NCBI GenBank assembly: GCA_947258805.1
Contig: CAMYJV010000163.1
Span: 1 to 5,412, forward strand
DNA from: an uncultured Gammaproteobacteria bacterium
GTDB lineage: Bacteria; Pseudomonadota; Gammaproteobacteria; GCA-2729495
Length of the DNA: 5,412 bases
Direction of reading: 5' to 3'
Notes under the pieces: model-generated
What the model saw: the letters and a program-made list of their open reading frames with translations, nothing else
Database searches by the model: none
What the model was told of the DNA's origin: nothing
Shown: positions 1 through 5,227 of the stretch, one piece after another
Numbering within the stretch: the stretch's first letter is position 1
Layout: each line of letters begins with the position of its first letter
Program-made: the position numbers and the translations under genes

Positions 1-1
1 C

Positions 2-475
2 CGCGGCCACGAACCCGTGCTGGGCGTCGTGCACGTGCCGGCCCGCGACGAGGATTATTACGGCTGTCGCGGCCACGGTGCATTCCTGCGCTGCTCAGGG
101 GGCGCCGCCGAGGCCATCGCCGCACGGACCGAGGCCGCGGACCCGGTCCGTGTCGTGGGCAGCCGCTCTCACCGCGGTGCGTCGCTGGAGGCTTTCCTCG
201 ACCGCTTGGGGACCCACGAAATGGTGCCCATGGGCTCCTCGCTGAAACTTTGCCTGGTCGCCAGCGGGGCTGCCGACGTCTACCCGAGGCTCGGGCCCAC
301 GTCGGAGTGGGACACGGCGGCGGCCCAGGCCGTGGTGGAATGCGCCGGCGGCCGGGTCGTAGACCTGGAAGGCCAGCCCATCCGCTACAACACCGGCCCG
401 GACATCCTCAACCCCTATTTTCTCGTCTACGCGGACACGCGACGAGACTGGCTGAGCTACGCGGCCGGAGCCTGA
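2..475 (+). CDS. cysQ: 3'(2'),5'-bisphosphate nucleotidase CysQ, C-terminal part (5' end outside window)
   Basis: CysQ is a Mg-dependent, lithium-sensitive phosphatase of the inositol monophosphatase superfamily. It converts 3'-phosphoadenosine 5'-phosphate, a by-product of sulfate assimilation, to AMP. The frame is open from base 2 and ends at TGA 473-475, giving 157 visible residues. E. coli CysQ has about 246, so roughly the first third is missing. The visible part aligns well with E. coli CysQ from memory: LGVVHVPA, SRSH, the GSSLK block, YPRLGPTSEWDTAAAQAV and the C-terminal ILNPYF. WDTAA (from base 308) is the family signature whose Asp binds metal. A GTG at 17 is in frame but is internal to the conserved fold and is not a start. 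The catalytic DPxDGT motif lies upstream of the window. A 46-bp gap separates it from the next gene on the same strand. Confidence 0.93.
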   Translation, partial: RGHEPVLGVVHVPARDEDYYGCRGHGAFLRCSGGAAEAIAARTEAADPVRVVGSRSHRGASLEAFLDRLGTHEMVPMGSSLKLCLVASGAADVYPRLGPTSEWDTAAAQAVVECAGGRVVDLEGQPIRYNTGPDILNPYFLVYADTRRDWLSYAAGA

Positions 476-478
476 TCC

Positions 479-504
479 CGAACGCATGTTAAGCTAGGCG
501 TTCG
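479..504. repeat. 7-bp perfect inverted repeat between cysQ and the DUF465 gene
   Basis: CGAACGC (479-485) and GCGTTCG (498-504) are exact reverse complements separated by 12 nt containing TGTTAAGCT. There is no T tract afterwards, so it is not a classical terminator. It starts 3 nt after the cysQ stop and ends 17 nt before the DUF465 start. It may be an RNA stem-loop at the end of the cysQ message, or an operator around a TTAAGCT -10-like element. Sequence alone cannot decide. Confidence 0.45.
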
Positions 505-521
505 TCGAGTCAGGCGTCGAA

Positions 522-737
522 ATGACCGACAACGTCGAAAACAACATATTCAGCGACCGCGCCCGCCTGAAGGACCTTCGTGTCCAGCATCGGGACCTTG
601 ACGTGGCGATCATCGAGCTTTCCAAGAGTCCGGCGGCAGACCAGCTTCGGGTCCGCCGACTGAAAAAGCAGAAGCTGCTGCTGCGTGATCTGATCACGCG
701 GCTGGAAAGCCAGATGATCCCCGACCTGAACGCCTGA
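522..737 (+). CDS. DUF465 (YdcH-like) small coiled-coil protein
   Basis: A 71-residue protein with the features of the DUF465/YdcH family: a short helical polypeptide with a conserved RHxxLD-like N-terminal part (here QHRDLDVAI, residues 22-30) and the hallmark RLKKQKLLLRDLI (residues 46-58), followed by a charged end. The family has no established biochemical function. The spacing of hydrophobic residues predicts one or two amphipathic helices that could form a coiled coil. There is no signal peptide or membrane segment. ATG 522 is chosen because the family homology begins soon after it and an AGG at 512-514 lies 7 nt upstream, a weak ribosome binding site. It may be cotranscribed with cysQ, or have its own promoter near 486-497. 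The stop is TGA 735-737. Confidence 0.85.
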   Translation: MTDNVENNIFSDRARLKDLRVQHRDLDVAIIELSKSPAADQLRVRRLKKQKLLLRDLITRLESQMIPDLNA

Positions 738-760
738 TACGGGCTGGCAGGAAGGCGGTT

Positions 761-780
761 GCCCCGGGGCTGCGGCCCCG
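761..780 (+). terminator. GC-rich hairpin after the DUF465 gene, without a T tract
   Basis: CGGGGC (765-770) pairs perfectly with GCCCCG (775-780) across a TGCG loop. GCCCCGGGGC at 761-770 is itself a palindrome, so an alternative fold exists. It lies 23 nt after the DUF465 stop. Without a following U run it is not a canonical intrinsic terminator. It may protect the 3' end of the message or mark a Rho-dependent end. Confidence 0.3.
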
Positions 781-945
781 CGCCACGGGCGCATGCCAGC
801 GTCCGCGAGCCCTCTTAGTGCCGCGCTCCACCCATGTCGGCACTTCTTACAGCGGCACACTTTCCGCAACTCATTGAATTGCAGCCGATGCACCCGGATT
901 GCGTGACGCACCGCACGCAGGGCTAGCCCCCACCCTGTCGTTTTC

Positions 946-957
946 TTTGACAAACTG
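946..957. repeat. TTTGACAAACTG, first copy of a near-duplicate motif (possible activator site)
   Basis: This 12-mer recurs at 1061-1072 with one change at the dyad centre (TTTGTCAAACTG), 115 bp downstream. The core TTTG-N-CAAA is an inverted repeat. Its centre is about 170 bp upstream of the predicted sigma-54 start, a usual distance for an enhancer site. The embedded TTGACA looks like a sigma-70 -35 box, but no -10 hexamer follows at 16-18 nt. Confidence 0.35.
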
Positions 958-1001
958 ACCGTCAGGCGCGTCGGCCCCATGCATCACCAGGCCACCCACT
1001 C

Positions 1002-1033
1002 GTCGCGAAGAGGGTCGTACCTCGTGACGCGAC
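1002..1033. repeat. Two-part inverted repeat in the upstream region
   Basis: GTCGCG (1002-1007) pairs with CGCGAC (1028-1033), and inside it GAGG (1010-1013) pairs with CCTC (1020-1023) around a 6-nt loop. The arms are offset by small bulges. It could be a DNA-binding dyad for a regulator of the promoter at 1093. It lies before the predicted transcription start, so it should not be part of the RNA. Confidence 0.3.
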
Positions 1034-1060
1034 TCACAGTTGCGCAATGCTTTGCGGCCT

Positions 1061-1072
1061 TTTGTCAAACTG
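1061..1072. repeat. TTTGTCAAACTG, second copy of the near-duplicate motif
   Basis: It matches 11 of 12 bases of the copy at 946-957, in the same orientation. The 115-bp separation is close to eleven helical turns, so two bound proteins would face the same side. This copy ends 21 bp before the sigma-54 -24 element. Confidence 0.35.
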
Positions 1073-1092
1073 GCGCGGTTGTGGCGCGCCGC

Positions 1093-1108
1093 TGGCACGA
1101 TTGCTGCA
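1093..1108 (+). promoter_or_regulatory. Sigma-54 (RpoN) -24/-12 promoter
   Basis: TGGCACG (1093-1099), four bases, then CTGCA (1104-1108). The RpoN consensus is TGGCACG-N4-TTGCA, so only one position differs (C for T at 1104). The invariant GG (1094-1095) and GC (1106-1107) have the exact required 10-bp spacing. The predicted start is about 12 nt after the GC, near 1118-1120. No protein gene follows closely. The first features downstream are an A/C-rich stretch and then an intrinsic terminator, so its immediate product is probably a short RNA. RpoN dependence implies control by an unidentified enhancer-binding protein and possibly by nitrogen, carbon or stress signals. Confidence 0.78.
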
Positions 1109-1186
1109 ACTTAGACGATGACACCCAAACAGTCTGTCTCTTAATTCAGACGACACAAAAGCCCAAATCGCTCAAGCCTTATAACG

Positions 1187-1226
1187 ACAACAACATGCAG
1201 GCATAACAACAACAAGAGCGAACAAT
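1187..1226 (+). promoter_or_regulatory. Predicted Hfq distal-face binding tracts, (ARN)n / AAnAAnAA
   Basis: Within the candidate RNA, AACAACAACAAG at 1205-1216 contains the AAnAAnAA pattern recognised by Hfq-Crc in Pseudomonas. It extends to five ARN triplets (1205-1219) and two more (1221-1226). A second, shorter block, ACAACAACA, is at 1187-1195. The bases between them (ATG CAGG CAT, 1195-1204) could form only a tiny hairpin that would present the two tracts side by side. Confidence 0.5.
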
Positions 1227-1239
1227 CCGCGCCCATCCC

Positions 1240-1268
1240 GCCGCCCTCGCCCAGGGCGGCTTTTTTTT
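1240..1268 (+). terminator. Strong intrinsic (Rho-independent) terminator upstream of otsB
   Basis: GCCGCCCT (1240-1247) pairs perfectly over 8 bp with AGGGCGGC (1253-1260) around the 5-nt loop CGCCC. Eight Ts follow at once (1261-1268). It ends the candidate small RNA and lies 37 nt before the otsB ATG. Transcription of otsB must therefore start after it or read through it. Confidence 0.92.
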
Positions 1269-1271
1269 GCG

Positions 1272-1299
1272 TTGCATTCGCCCGCATACCGGGTATCTT
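1272..1299 (+). promoter_or_regulatory. Possible weak sigma-70 promoter for otsB, overlapping a palindrome
   Basis: TTGCAT (1272-1277) and TATCTT (1294-1299), 16 bp apart, resemble -35 and -10 hexamers. The predicted start would fall at or very near the otsB ATG (1306), implying a leaderless or nearly leaderless message. This fits the lack of a good ribosome binding site there. The -10 overlaps the perfect dyad ATACC-G-GGTAT (1286-1296), a potential operator. Both are short motifs and may be coincidental. Confidence 0.3.
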
Positions 1300-1305
1300 C
1301 GGTCC

Positions 1306-2064
1306 ATGCTTCCCCGTCCGCCGCCCGCACCCGACCGCGCCATTGCACTGTTCCTGGACTTCGATGGAACACTCGTCGAGATCGCACCGCGTCCCGATGA
1401 CGTTGTCGTCAGCGATACGCTACGAAGCCTGCTGGAGTCATTGCATGAGGCGCTGGACGGCGCAGTGGCCGTGGTCAGCGGCCGCCGCCTGGCCGACCTC
1501 CTCGAACACCTCACACCGCTTAGGCTAGCTGCAGCCGGCAGTCACGGCCTCGAGTACCAATTGCAGGGAGGCCACGGTCGGTCGGCCAGCAAGGCGCGGC
1601 TGCCGGAGCCGGTCTGGCAGGCTCTCGAAGCCCTGGTGGCAAAACACCCGGGGCTGCTGCTGGAACACAAGGGACAATGCGCCGCAGTGCATTTCCGCCA
1701 GGCGCCGGACCTTGGCGACGTGGTGGCAGCACGGCTCAGCGACTTGCGCGACCGGGATGCGCCCGATTACATGCTGCAGGCGGGCAAGATGGTCTGGGAG
1801 CTGCGCCCGGACGGCATTCACAAAGGTAGCGCCATTGAGCGCTTCATGGGCGGCCCACCCTTCGAAGGCCGCCTGCCGGTATTCGTCGGTGATGATGTCA
1901 CCGACGAATACGCTTTCCAAACCGTTAATGCGATGAGCGGCTGGACCGTCTATGTGGGCGACGATGCGGGCAGCACTGCCGCACGGATGGGGCTGCGCGA
2001 CGTGCCCGCGGTCAGCCGCTGGCTCCAGGAGCTGAATACCAATCTGCACAGGCGGTGCACATGA
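1306..2064 (+). CDS. otsB: Trehalose-6-phosphate phosphatase OtsB
   Basis: OtsB hydrolyses trehalose-6-phosphate to trehalose and phosphate, the second step of the OtsAB pathway, in the cytoplasm. The protein is 252 residues (E. coli OtsB about 266) and has the full set of HAD-superfamily motifs: LDFDGTL with nucleophile Asp18 and acid/base Asp20; VVSGR with Ser58; AGKMVWELRP with Lys161; and FVGDDVTDEYAF with Asp196, Asp197 and Asp200 for Mg binding. A HAD cap domain typical of the family lies between motifs II and III. ATG 1306 is preferred. A TTG at 1267 is in frame but lies inside the terminator T tract and would add 13 non-conserved residues. No clear ribosome binding site precedes the ATG. 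Its stop overlaps the next start as ATGA (2061-2064). It is the first gene of the trehalose operon and follows a terminator, so it needs its own promoter or read-through. Confidence 0.94.
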   Translation: MLPRPPPAPDRAIALFLDFDGTLVEIAPRPDDVVVSDTLRSLLESLHEALDGAVAVVSGRRLADLLEHLTPLRLAAAGSHGLEYQLQGGHGRSASKARLPEPVWQALEALVAKHPGLLLEHKGQCAAVHFRQAPDLGDVVAARLSDLRDRDAPDYMLQAGKMVWELRPDGIHKGSAIERFMGGPPFEGRLPVFVGDDVTDEYAFQTVNAMSGWTVYVGDDAGSTAARMGLRDVPAVSRWLQELNTNLHRRCT

Positions 2065-3842
2065 ATAATCTGGAACTGGCTGCCATCGGCAACTGCCAGG
2101 TCAGTGCGCTGCTCGATCGCCGCGCGCGCTTCGTCTGGTGCTGCCTGCCCAGGCCGGATGCGAATCCAGCGTTCTGCAGCCTGCTGGAGCCGCGTGACAA
2201 ACCGGACCTCGGTGTCTATGAAATCGAACTGCTGGATTTCTCACACTCCGAGCAGGAATACATCCGCAATACGCCCATCGTGCAAACGACGCTGCACGAC
2301 ACCAACGGCAATGCAATACGCATTACCGATTTCGCGCCGCGTTTCGAGCTCTACGGCCGGGTCTACCGCCCGGTCATGCTGATACGGACCGTCAACCCGG
2401 TGCAGGGCTGGCCGCGAATTCGCGTGCGCGTGCGCCCTGCCGGCGAGTACGGCGCCAAAGAGGCAGAGGTCACCCACGGCAGCAATCACATTCGCTATGT
2501 GCTGCAGGGCATGTCGATTCGCCTGACCACGGACGTGCCGCTGACCGCCATCATGGAAGAGCACCCCTTCGTACTCACGCGGCCGCACCACCTGGTGCTG
2601 GCTAGCGACGAGAGCATCCCGGAAGCCACCGACGAGATTACCCGCGACCACTTCGGGCAGACGAAATCGTACTGGGAGTCCTGGGTCCGCGGACTCGCAA
2701 TCCCTTTCGATTGGCAGGAAGCGGTCATCCGTGCTGCGATCACGCTGAAACTCTGCACCTTCGAAGATACTGGCGCCGTCATGGCGGCCATGACCACCTC
2801 GCTGCCGGAAGCTGCCGACAGCGGACGCAACTGGGATTACCGCTTTTGCTGGCTTCGCGACAGTTACTTCGTGGTCAAGGCGCTGAACAGCCTCGGTGCC
2901 ACGCGCACCATGGAGGCCTACCTCGAATACATCCTGAATGTGTCCTTCGAGAATGGTGGTCAGCTGCAGCCTGTATACAGCATCACCGGACAGGCGGACC
3001 TGACGGAACGAACCGTCGACAGCCTGGCTGGCTATCGCGGAATGGGGCCAGTGCGGGTGGGCAACCAGGCCTACGAGCAGGTGCAAAACGACGTGTACGG
3101 CGCGGTCGTGCTGTCTGCAACGCAGTACTTCTTCGACCGGCGGCTTACGCGGCCCGGCAACGAGGCCAGCCTGCAGAGGATGGAACTGCTCGGCGAGAAG
3201 GCTGCAGAGCTATACAACAAGCCAGACGCAGGTATCTGGGAGTACCGTGGGCGCCAGCGAGTCCATACTTTTTCCAGCCTCATGTGCTGGGCGGCGTGTG
3301 ACCGCCTGGCGCGAATTTGCGCGCAGTTGAATCTGGGCGAGCGCAGTCGCAACTGGCGAGGCAAGGCCGACGAGATTCGCGCGGCAATTTTCGCGAATGC
3401 ATGGGACGAAAAGCGCCAGACTTTCACCGACACGGCCGGCCGCGCCGAGCTGGATGCCAGCCTGCTGTTGATGCCCAGCCTGGGATTCATAGCCGGCTCG
3501 GATCCACGCTTTCTCGGCACGCTGAAGGCCATCGAATCCGAGCTGCTGCGGGGCGACCACATGATGCGCTATCACGCAGAGGACGATTTCGGCCACCCGG
3601 AAAACGCTTTCAATATCTGCACCTTCTGGTATATCGATGCCCTGGCCGCGGTGGGGCGGGACGACGAAGCGCGCGAACTGTTCGAAAACATGCTGACCCA
3701 TCGCAACAGCATGGGGCTGTTGTCCGAAGACCTCGATCCGCGAACCGGTGAACTGTGGGGTAACTTCCCGCAGACTTACAGCATGGTAGGCATCATCAAC
3801 GCGGCGCGGCGCTTGAGCCGCAACTGGGAAGACGAACTGTGA
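2061..3842 (+). CDS. Glycoside hydrolase family 15 protein, probable trehalase or glucoamylase-like alpha-glucosidase
   Basis: This 593-residue cytoplasmic protein has the bacterial GH15 architecture: an N-terminal beta-sandwich of the trehalase-like type (about residues 1-220) and a C-terminal (alpha/alpha)6-barrel (about 225-585). Family signatures are NWDYRFCWLRDSYF (from residue 257), the block GIWEYRGRQRVHTFSSLMCW with probable general acid Glu394, and GLLSEDLDPRTGELWGNFPQ with probable base Glu556. GH15 members cleave alpha-glucosides with inversion, releasing glucose; some bacterial and archaeal members are trehalases. Lying between otsB and otsA and before glk, trehalose is the most likely substrate, but that is inference and maltooligosaccharides are possible. 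ATG 2061 is chosen over GTG 2055: it forms an ATGA overlap with otsB and has AGGCGG (2050-2055) 5 nt upstream. There is no signal peptide. Position 405, next to the active-site block, reads SS where many relatives have SK. Confidence 0.9.
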   Translation: MNNLELAAIGNCQVSALLDRRARFVWCCLPRPDANPAFCSLLEPRDKPDLGVYEIELLDFSHSEQEYIRNTPIVQTTLHDTNGNAIRITDFAPRFELYGRVYRPVMLIRTVNPVQGWPRIRVRVRPAGEYGAKEAEVTHGSNHIRYVLQGMSIRLTTDVPLTAIMEEHPFVLTRPHHLVLASDESIPEATDEITRDHFGQTKSYWESWVRGLAIPFDWQEAVIRAAITLKLCTFEDTGAVMAAMTTSLPEAADSGRNWDYRFCWLRDSYFVVKALNSLGATRTMEAYLEYILNVSFENGGQLQPVYSITGQADLTERTVDSLAGYRGMGPVRVGNQAYEQVQNDVYGAVVLSATQYFFDRRLTRPGNEASLQRMELLGEKAAELYNKPDAGIWEYRGRQRVHTFSSLMCWAACDRLARICAQLNLGERSRNWRGKADEIRAAIFANAWDEKRQTFTDTAGRAELDASLLLMPSLGFIAGSDPRFLGTLKAIESELLRGDHMMRYHAEDDFGHPENAFNICTFWYIDALAAVGRDDEARELFENMLTHRNSMGLLSEDLDPRTGELWGNFPQTYSMVGIINAARRLSRNWEDEL

Positions 3843-5227
3843 CCCGGCTGGTCAATGTCTCGAACCGCGTAGCGAGGCCGCGCGGCGATACGCCGGCAGG
3901 CGGCCTGGCCGTGGGCGTGCTGGCGGCGCTGCGCGAACACGGCGGAGTCTGGTTCGGCTGGAACGGCAGGGTGGTGAGCGGCGACCCGGCGGGGCCGAAG
4001 CTCGAGCATGACGGCAACATCACCTACGCCACGATCGAGCTCAGCGAGCGGGCCTACGAGCTCTACTACAACGGCTTCTCGAACACCTCACTGTGGCCGG
4101 TTTTTCATTACCTGCTGGGCTTTTTCCGCTACGAACGGCGGGAATTCGACGAGTACCGACGGGTGAATTCCCTGTTCGCCCGCAAGCTCATTCCGCTGCT
4201 GGAGCCCGATGACCTGATCTGGGTCCACGACTACCACCTGATTCCGCTGGCATCGGAACTGCGCCGCGCCGGCATCAAGAACCCCATCGGTTTTTTCCTG
4301 CACACGCCTTTTCCGGCCGTCGAAGCGCTGCGCGTGCTGCCGGTCTACGAACAACTGCTCCGGGCAATGTGCGCTTACGACGTGGTGGGCTTTCATACGC
4401 TGCGGGATCTCCGCTGTTTTAACGACGCATTGGAAAGCCTGAGCCTGGATTCCGGTGCCGATCGCCGGGCCTCGGGTCGGGCGCCGCCGATCAACGCCGA
4501 CGTTTTTCCAATTGGCATCGACGTCGAAGGTTGCCACCAGCTGGCGATGCAGACTGGCGAGCAGGACAACGTGCAACGCATGGTGCACCACCTGCACGGC
4601 CGGCAACTGCTGATTGGCGTCGATCGCCTGGACTACAGCAAGGGACTGGAAGAGCGCTTTCGTGCCTTCGCGCGGCTGCTGGAAGATTATCCGGCGATTC
4701 GGAGCCAGGTGTCGTACATCCAGATTGCACCGACTTCGCGCTCGGGTGTGCGCGCCTACGATGACATCCGGGAGGCGCTCGAACAATCGGCCGGCATGAT
4801 CAACGGCCGCTTCGCGGATATCGACTGGGTCCCGATTCGCTACCTGAACCGCGGCTTCGACCGCGCGACGCTGATGGCATTTTTTCGTGAGACCAACGTC
4901 GGCCTGGTCACGCCATTGCGCGACGGTATGAACCTGGTGGCGAAGGAATTCGTCGCCGCTCAGGATCCTGAGGACCCGGGCATGCTGGTGCTGTCGCGCC
5001 TGGCTGGTGCGGCTCACGAACTCACCGACGCGGTCCTGGTGAACCCCTATGACATCGACGGTGTTGCCGAAGCCATGCACCGGGCGCTGAATATGCCTCT
5101 GGAAGAACGCCGGGAACGGCACAAGAGCATGCTGGATGTCCTGCGGCGCAATGACATCACGGCATGGCGGACCCGCTTCGTGGACGCACTGTTGAAGGCG
5201 GGTCAGCAGCGCCGGGCAGCCGAGTGA
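3839..5227 (+). CDS. otsA: Trehalose-6-phosphate synthase OtsA
   Basis: OtsA is a retaining GT20 glycosyltransferase that joins UDP-glucose and glucose-6-phosphate into trehalose-6-phosphate. The 462-residue product aligns nearly end to end with E. coli OtsA (474 aa), offset by one residue against the published numbering. Conserved ligand residues are present: Arg10 in VSNRVA, the GG loop (21-22), Trp41, Tyr77, Trp86, Asp131 in HDYHL, His155 in FFLHTPFP, Arg263 and Lys268 in DRLDYSKG, Arg301 in APTSR, and Asp362 and Glu370 in RDGMNLVAKE. It is therefore very probably active. It starts at GTG 3839, overlapping the GH15 stop as GTGA; a GGGA at 3826-3829 may serve as ribosome binding site. Starting at this GTG puts the N-terminal nucleotide-binding motif at the family position. 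It ends with another GTGA overlap with glk, so its translation is probably coupled on both sides. Confidence 0.97.
   Translation: MTRLVNVSNRVARPRGDTPAGGLAVGVLAALREHGGVWFGWNGRVVSGDPAGPKLEHDGNITYATIELSERAYELYYNGFSNTSLWPVFHYLLGFFRYERREFDEYRRVNSLFARKLIPLLEPDDLIWVHDYHLIPLASELRRAGIKNPIGFFLHTPFPAVEALRVLPVYEQLLRAMCAYDVVGFHTLRDLRCFNDALESLSLDSGADRRASGRAPPINADVFPIGIDVEGCHQLAMQTGEQDNVQRMVHHLHGRQLLIGVDRLDYSKGLEERFRAFARLLEDYPAIRSQVSYIQIAPTSRSGVRAYDDIREALEQSAGMINGRFADIDWVPIRYLNRGFDRATLMAFFRETNVGLVTPLRDGMNLVAKEFVAAQDPEDPGMLVLSRLAGAAHELTDAVLVNPYDIDGVAEAMHRALNMPLEERRERHKSMLDVLRRNDITAWRTRFVDALLKAGQQRRAAE

Larger units (their letters stand above)
738..1092. other. Non-coding region upstream of a sigma-54 promoter; probable activator-binding region
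   Basis: No ORF here looks like a protein gene. The candidates (for example 979-1206 plus, 510-980 minus) have no recognisable family or start context, and they overlap the RNA signals or known genes. The stretch is relatively rich in dyads: TGCGT-G-ACGCA at 900-910, CTGAC-C-GTCAG at 955-965, a two-part stem at 1002-1033, TTGCGCAA at 1040-1047 and two TTTG-N-CAAA sites. Sigma-54 promoters need an enhancer-binding protein, usually bound 80-200 bp upstream, and this is where its sites would be. Which protein binds is unknown. I see no tRNA, CRISPR or transposon end. Confidence 0.5.
1118..1268 (+). ncRNA. Candidate sigma-54-dependent small RNA with CAA/ARN repeats (CrcZ-like design)
   Basis: The RNA is bounded by a near-consensus RpoN promoter (1093-1108) and a strong intrinsic terminator (1240-1268), giving about 150 nt. 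Visible structure: a 5' stem GTCTG (1132-1136)/CAGAC (1147-1151); a long weakly structured middle; two A/C-rich blocks at 1187-1195 (ACAACAACA) and 1205-1219, the latter reading AAC AAC AAC AAG AGC, five consecutive ARN triplets; then AAC AAT at 1221-1226; and the terminator stem. ARN repeats bind the Hfq distal face. In Pseudomonas, RpoN-driven CrcZ/CrcY RNAs carry similar AAnAAnAA motifs that sequester Hfq-Crc and relieve catabolite repression. No GGA motifs in loops are seen, so it is not RsmY/Z-like. No plausible ORF exists. The alternative is an attenuated leader of the otsB operon. Homology to CrcZ is not claimed; only the design is alike. Confidence 0.62.

Noticed and set aside
867..879. 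IHF-like site on the minus strand with one mismatch to the consensus
   Set aside because: It is about 240 bp upstream of the predicted start, too far from the usual bend position, and the degenerate consensus gives frequent chance hits.
947..975. Perfect TTGACA -35 hexamer upstream of the RNA locus
   Set aside because: No -10-like hexamer follows at 16-18 bp; the sequence there is GC-rich.
510..980. 156-codon minus-strand ORF opposite the DUF465 gene
   Set aside because: It covers nearly the whole DUF465 gene antisense, shows no recognisable domain and is a typical high-GC shadow frame.
1071..1086. Second sigma-54-like element (TGGCGCG-N4-TGGCG) 22 bp upstream of the main one
   Set aside because: It has the GG/GC spacing but three consensus mismatches, including at positions that usually matter. 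The site at 1093 is far better.
979..1206. 75-codon plus-strand ORF in the long intergenic region
   Set aside because: It crosses the sigma-54 promoter and the A/C-rich RNA region, has no ribosome binding site and resembles no protein family. It would not be carried whole on the predicted transcript.
1195..1206. Three-codon ORF (ATG CAG GCA TAA) inside the candidate small RNA
   Set aside because: It has no Shine-Dalgarno sequence and is short enough to be expected by chance. It does not support a leader peptide.
1118..1268. RsmY/RsmZ-type identity for the small RNA
   Set aside because: Those RNAs carry repeated GGA motifs in hairpin loops; none is seen here.
1267..1305. TTG-initiated N-terminal extension of otsB
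   Set aside because: The TTG lies in the terminator T tract and the 13 extra residues are not part of the family. ATG 1306 gives the usual length.
2241..3086. 281-codon minus-strand ORF opposite the GH15 gene
   Set aside because: It is an antisense shadow of a well-supported hydrolase gene, with no domain of its own.
4088..5122. 344-codon minus-strand ORF opposite otsA
   Set aside because: It is an antisense shadow of the clearly functional otsA, with His/Gln/Val-rich composition and no family resemblance.
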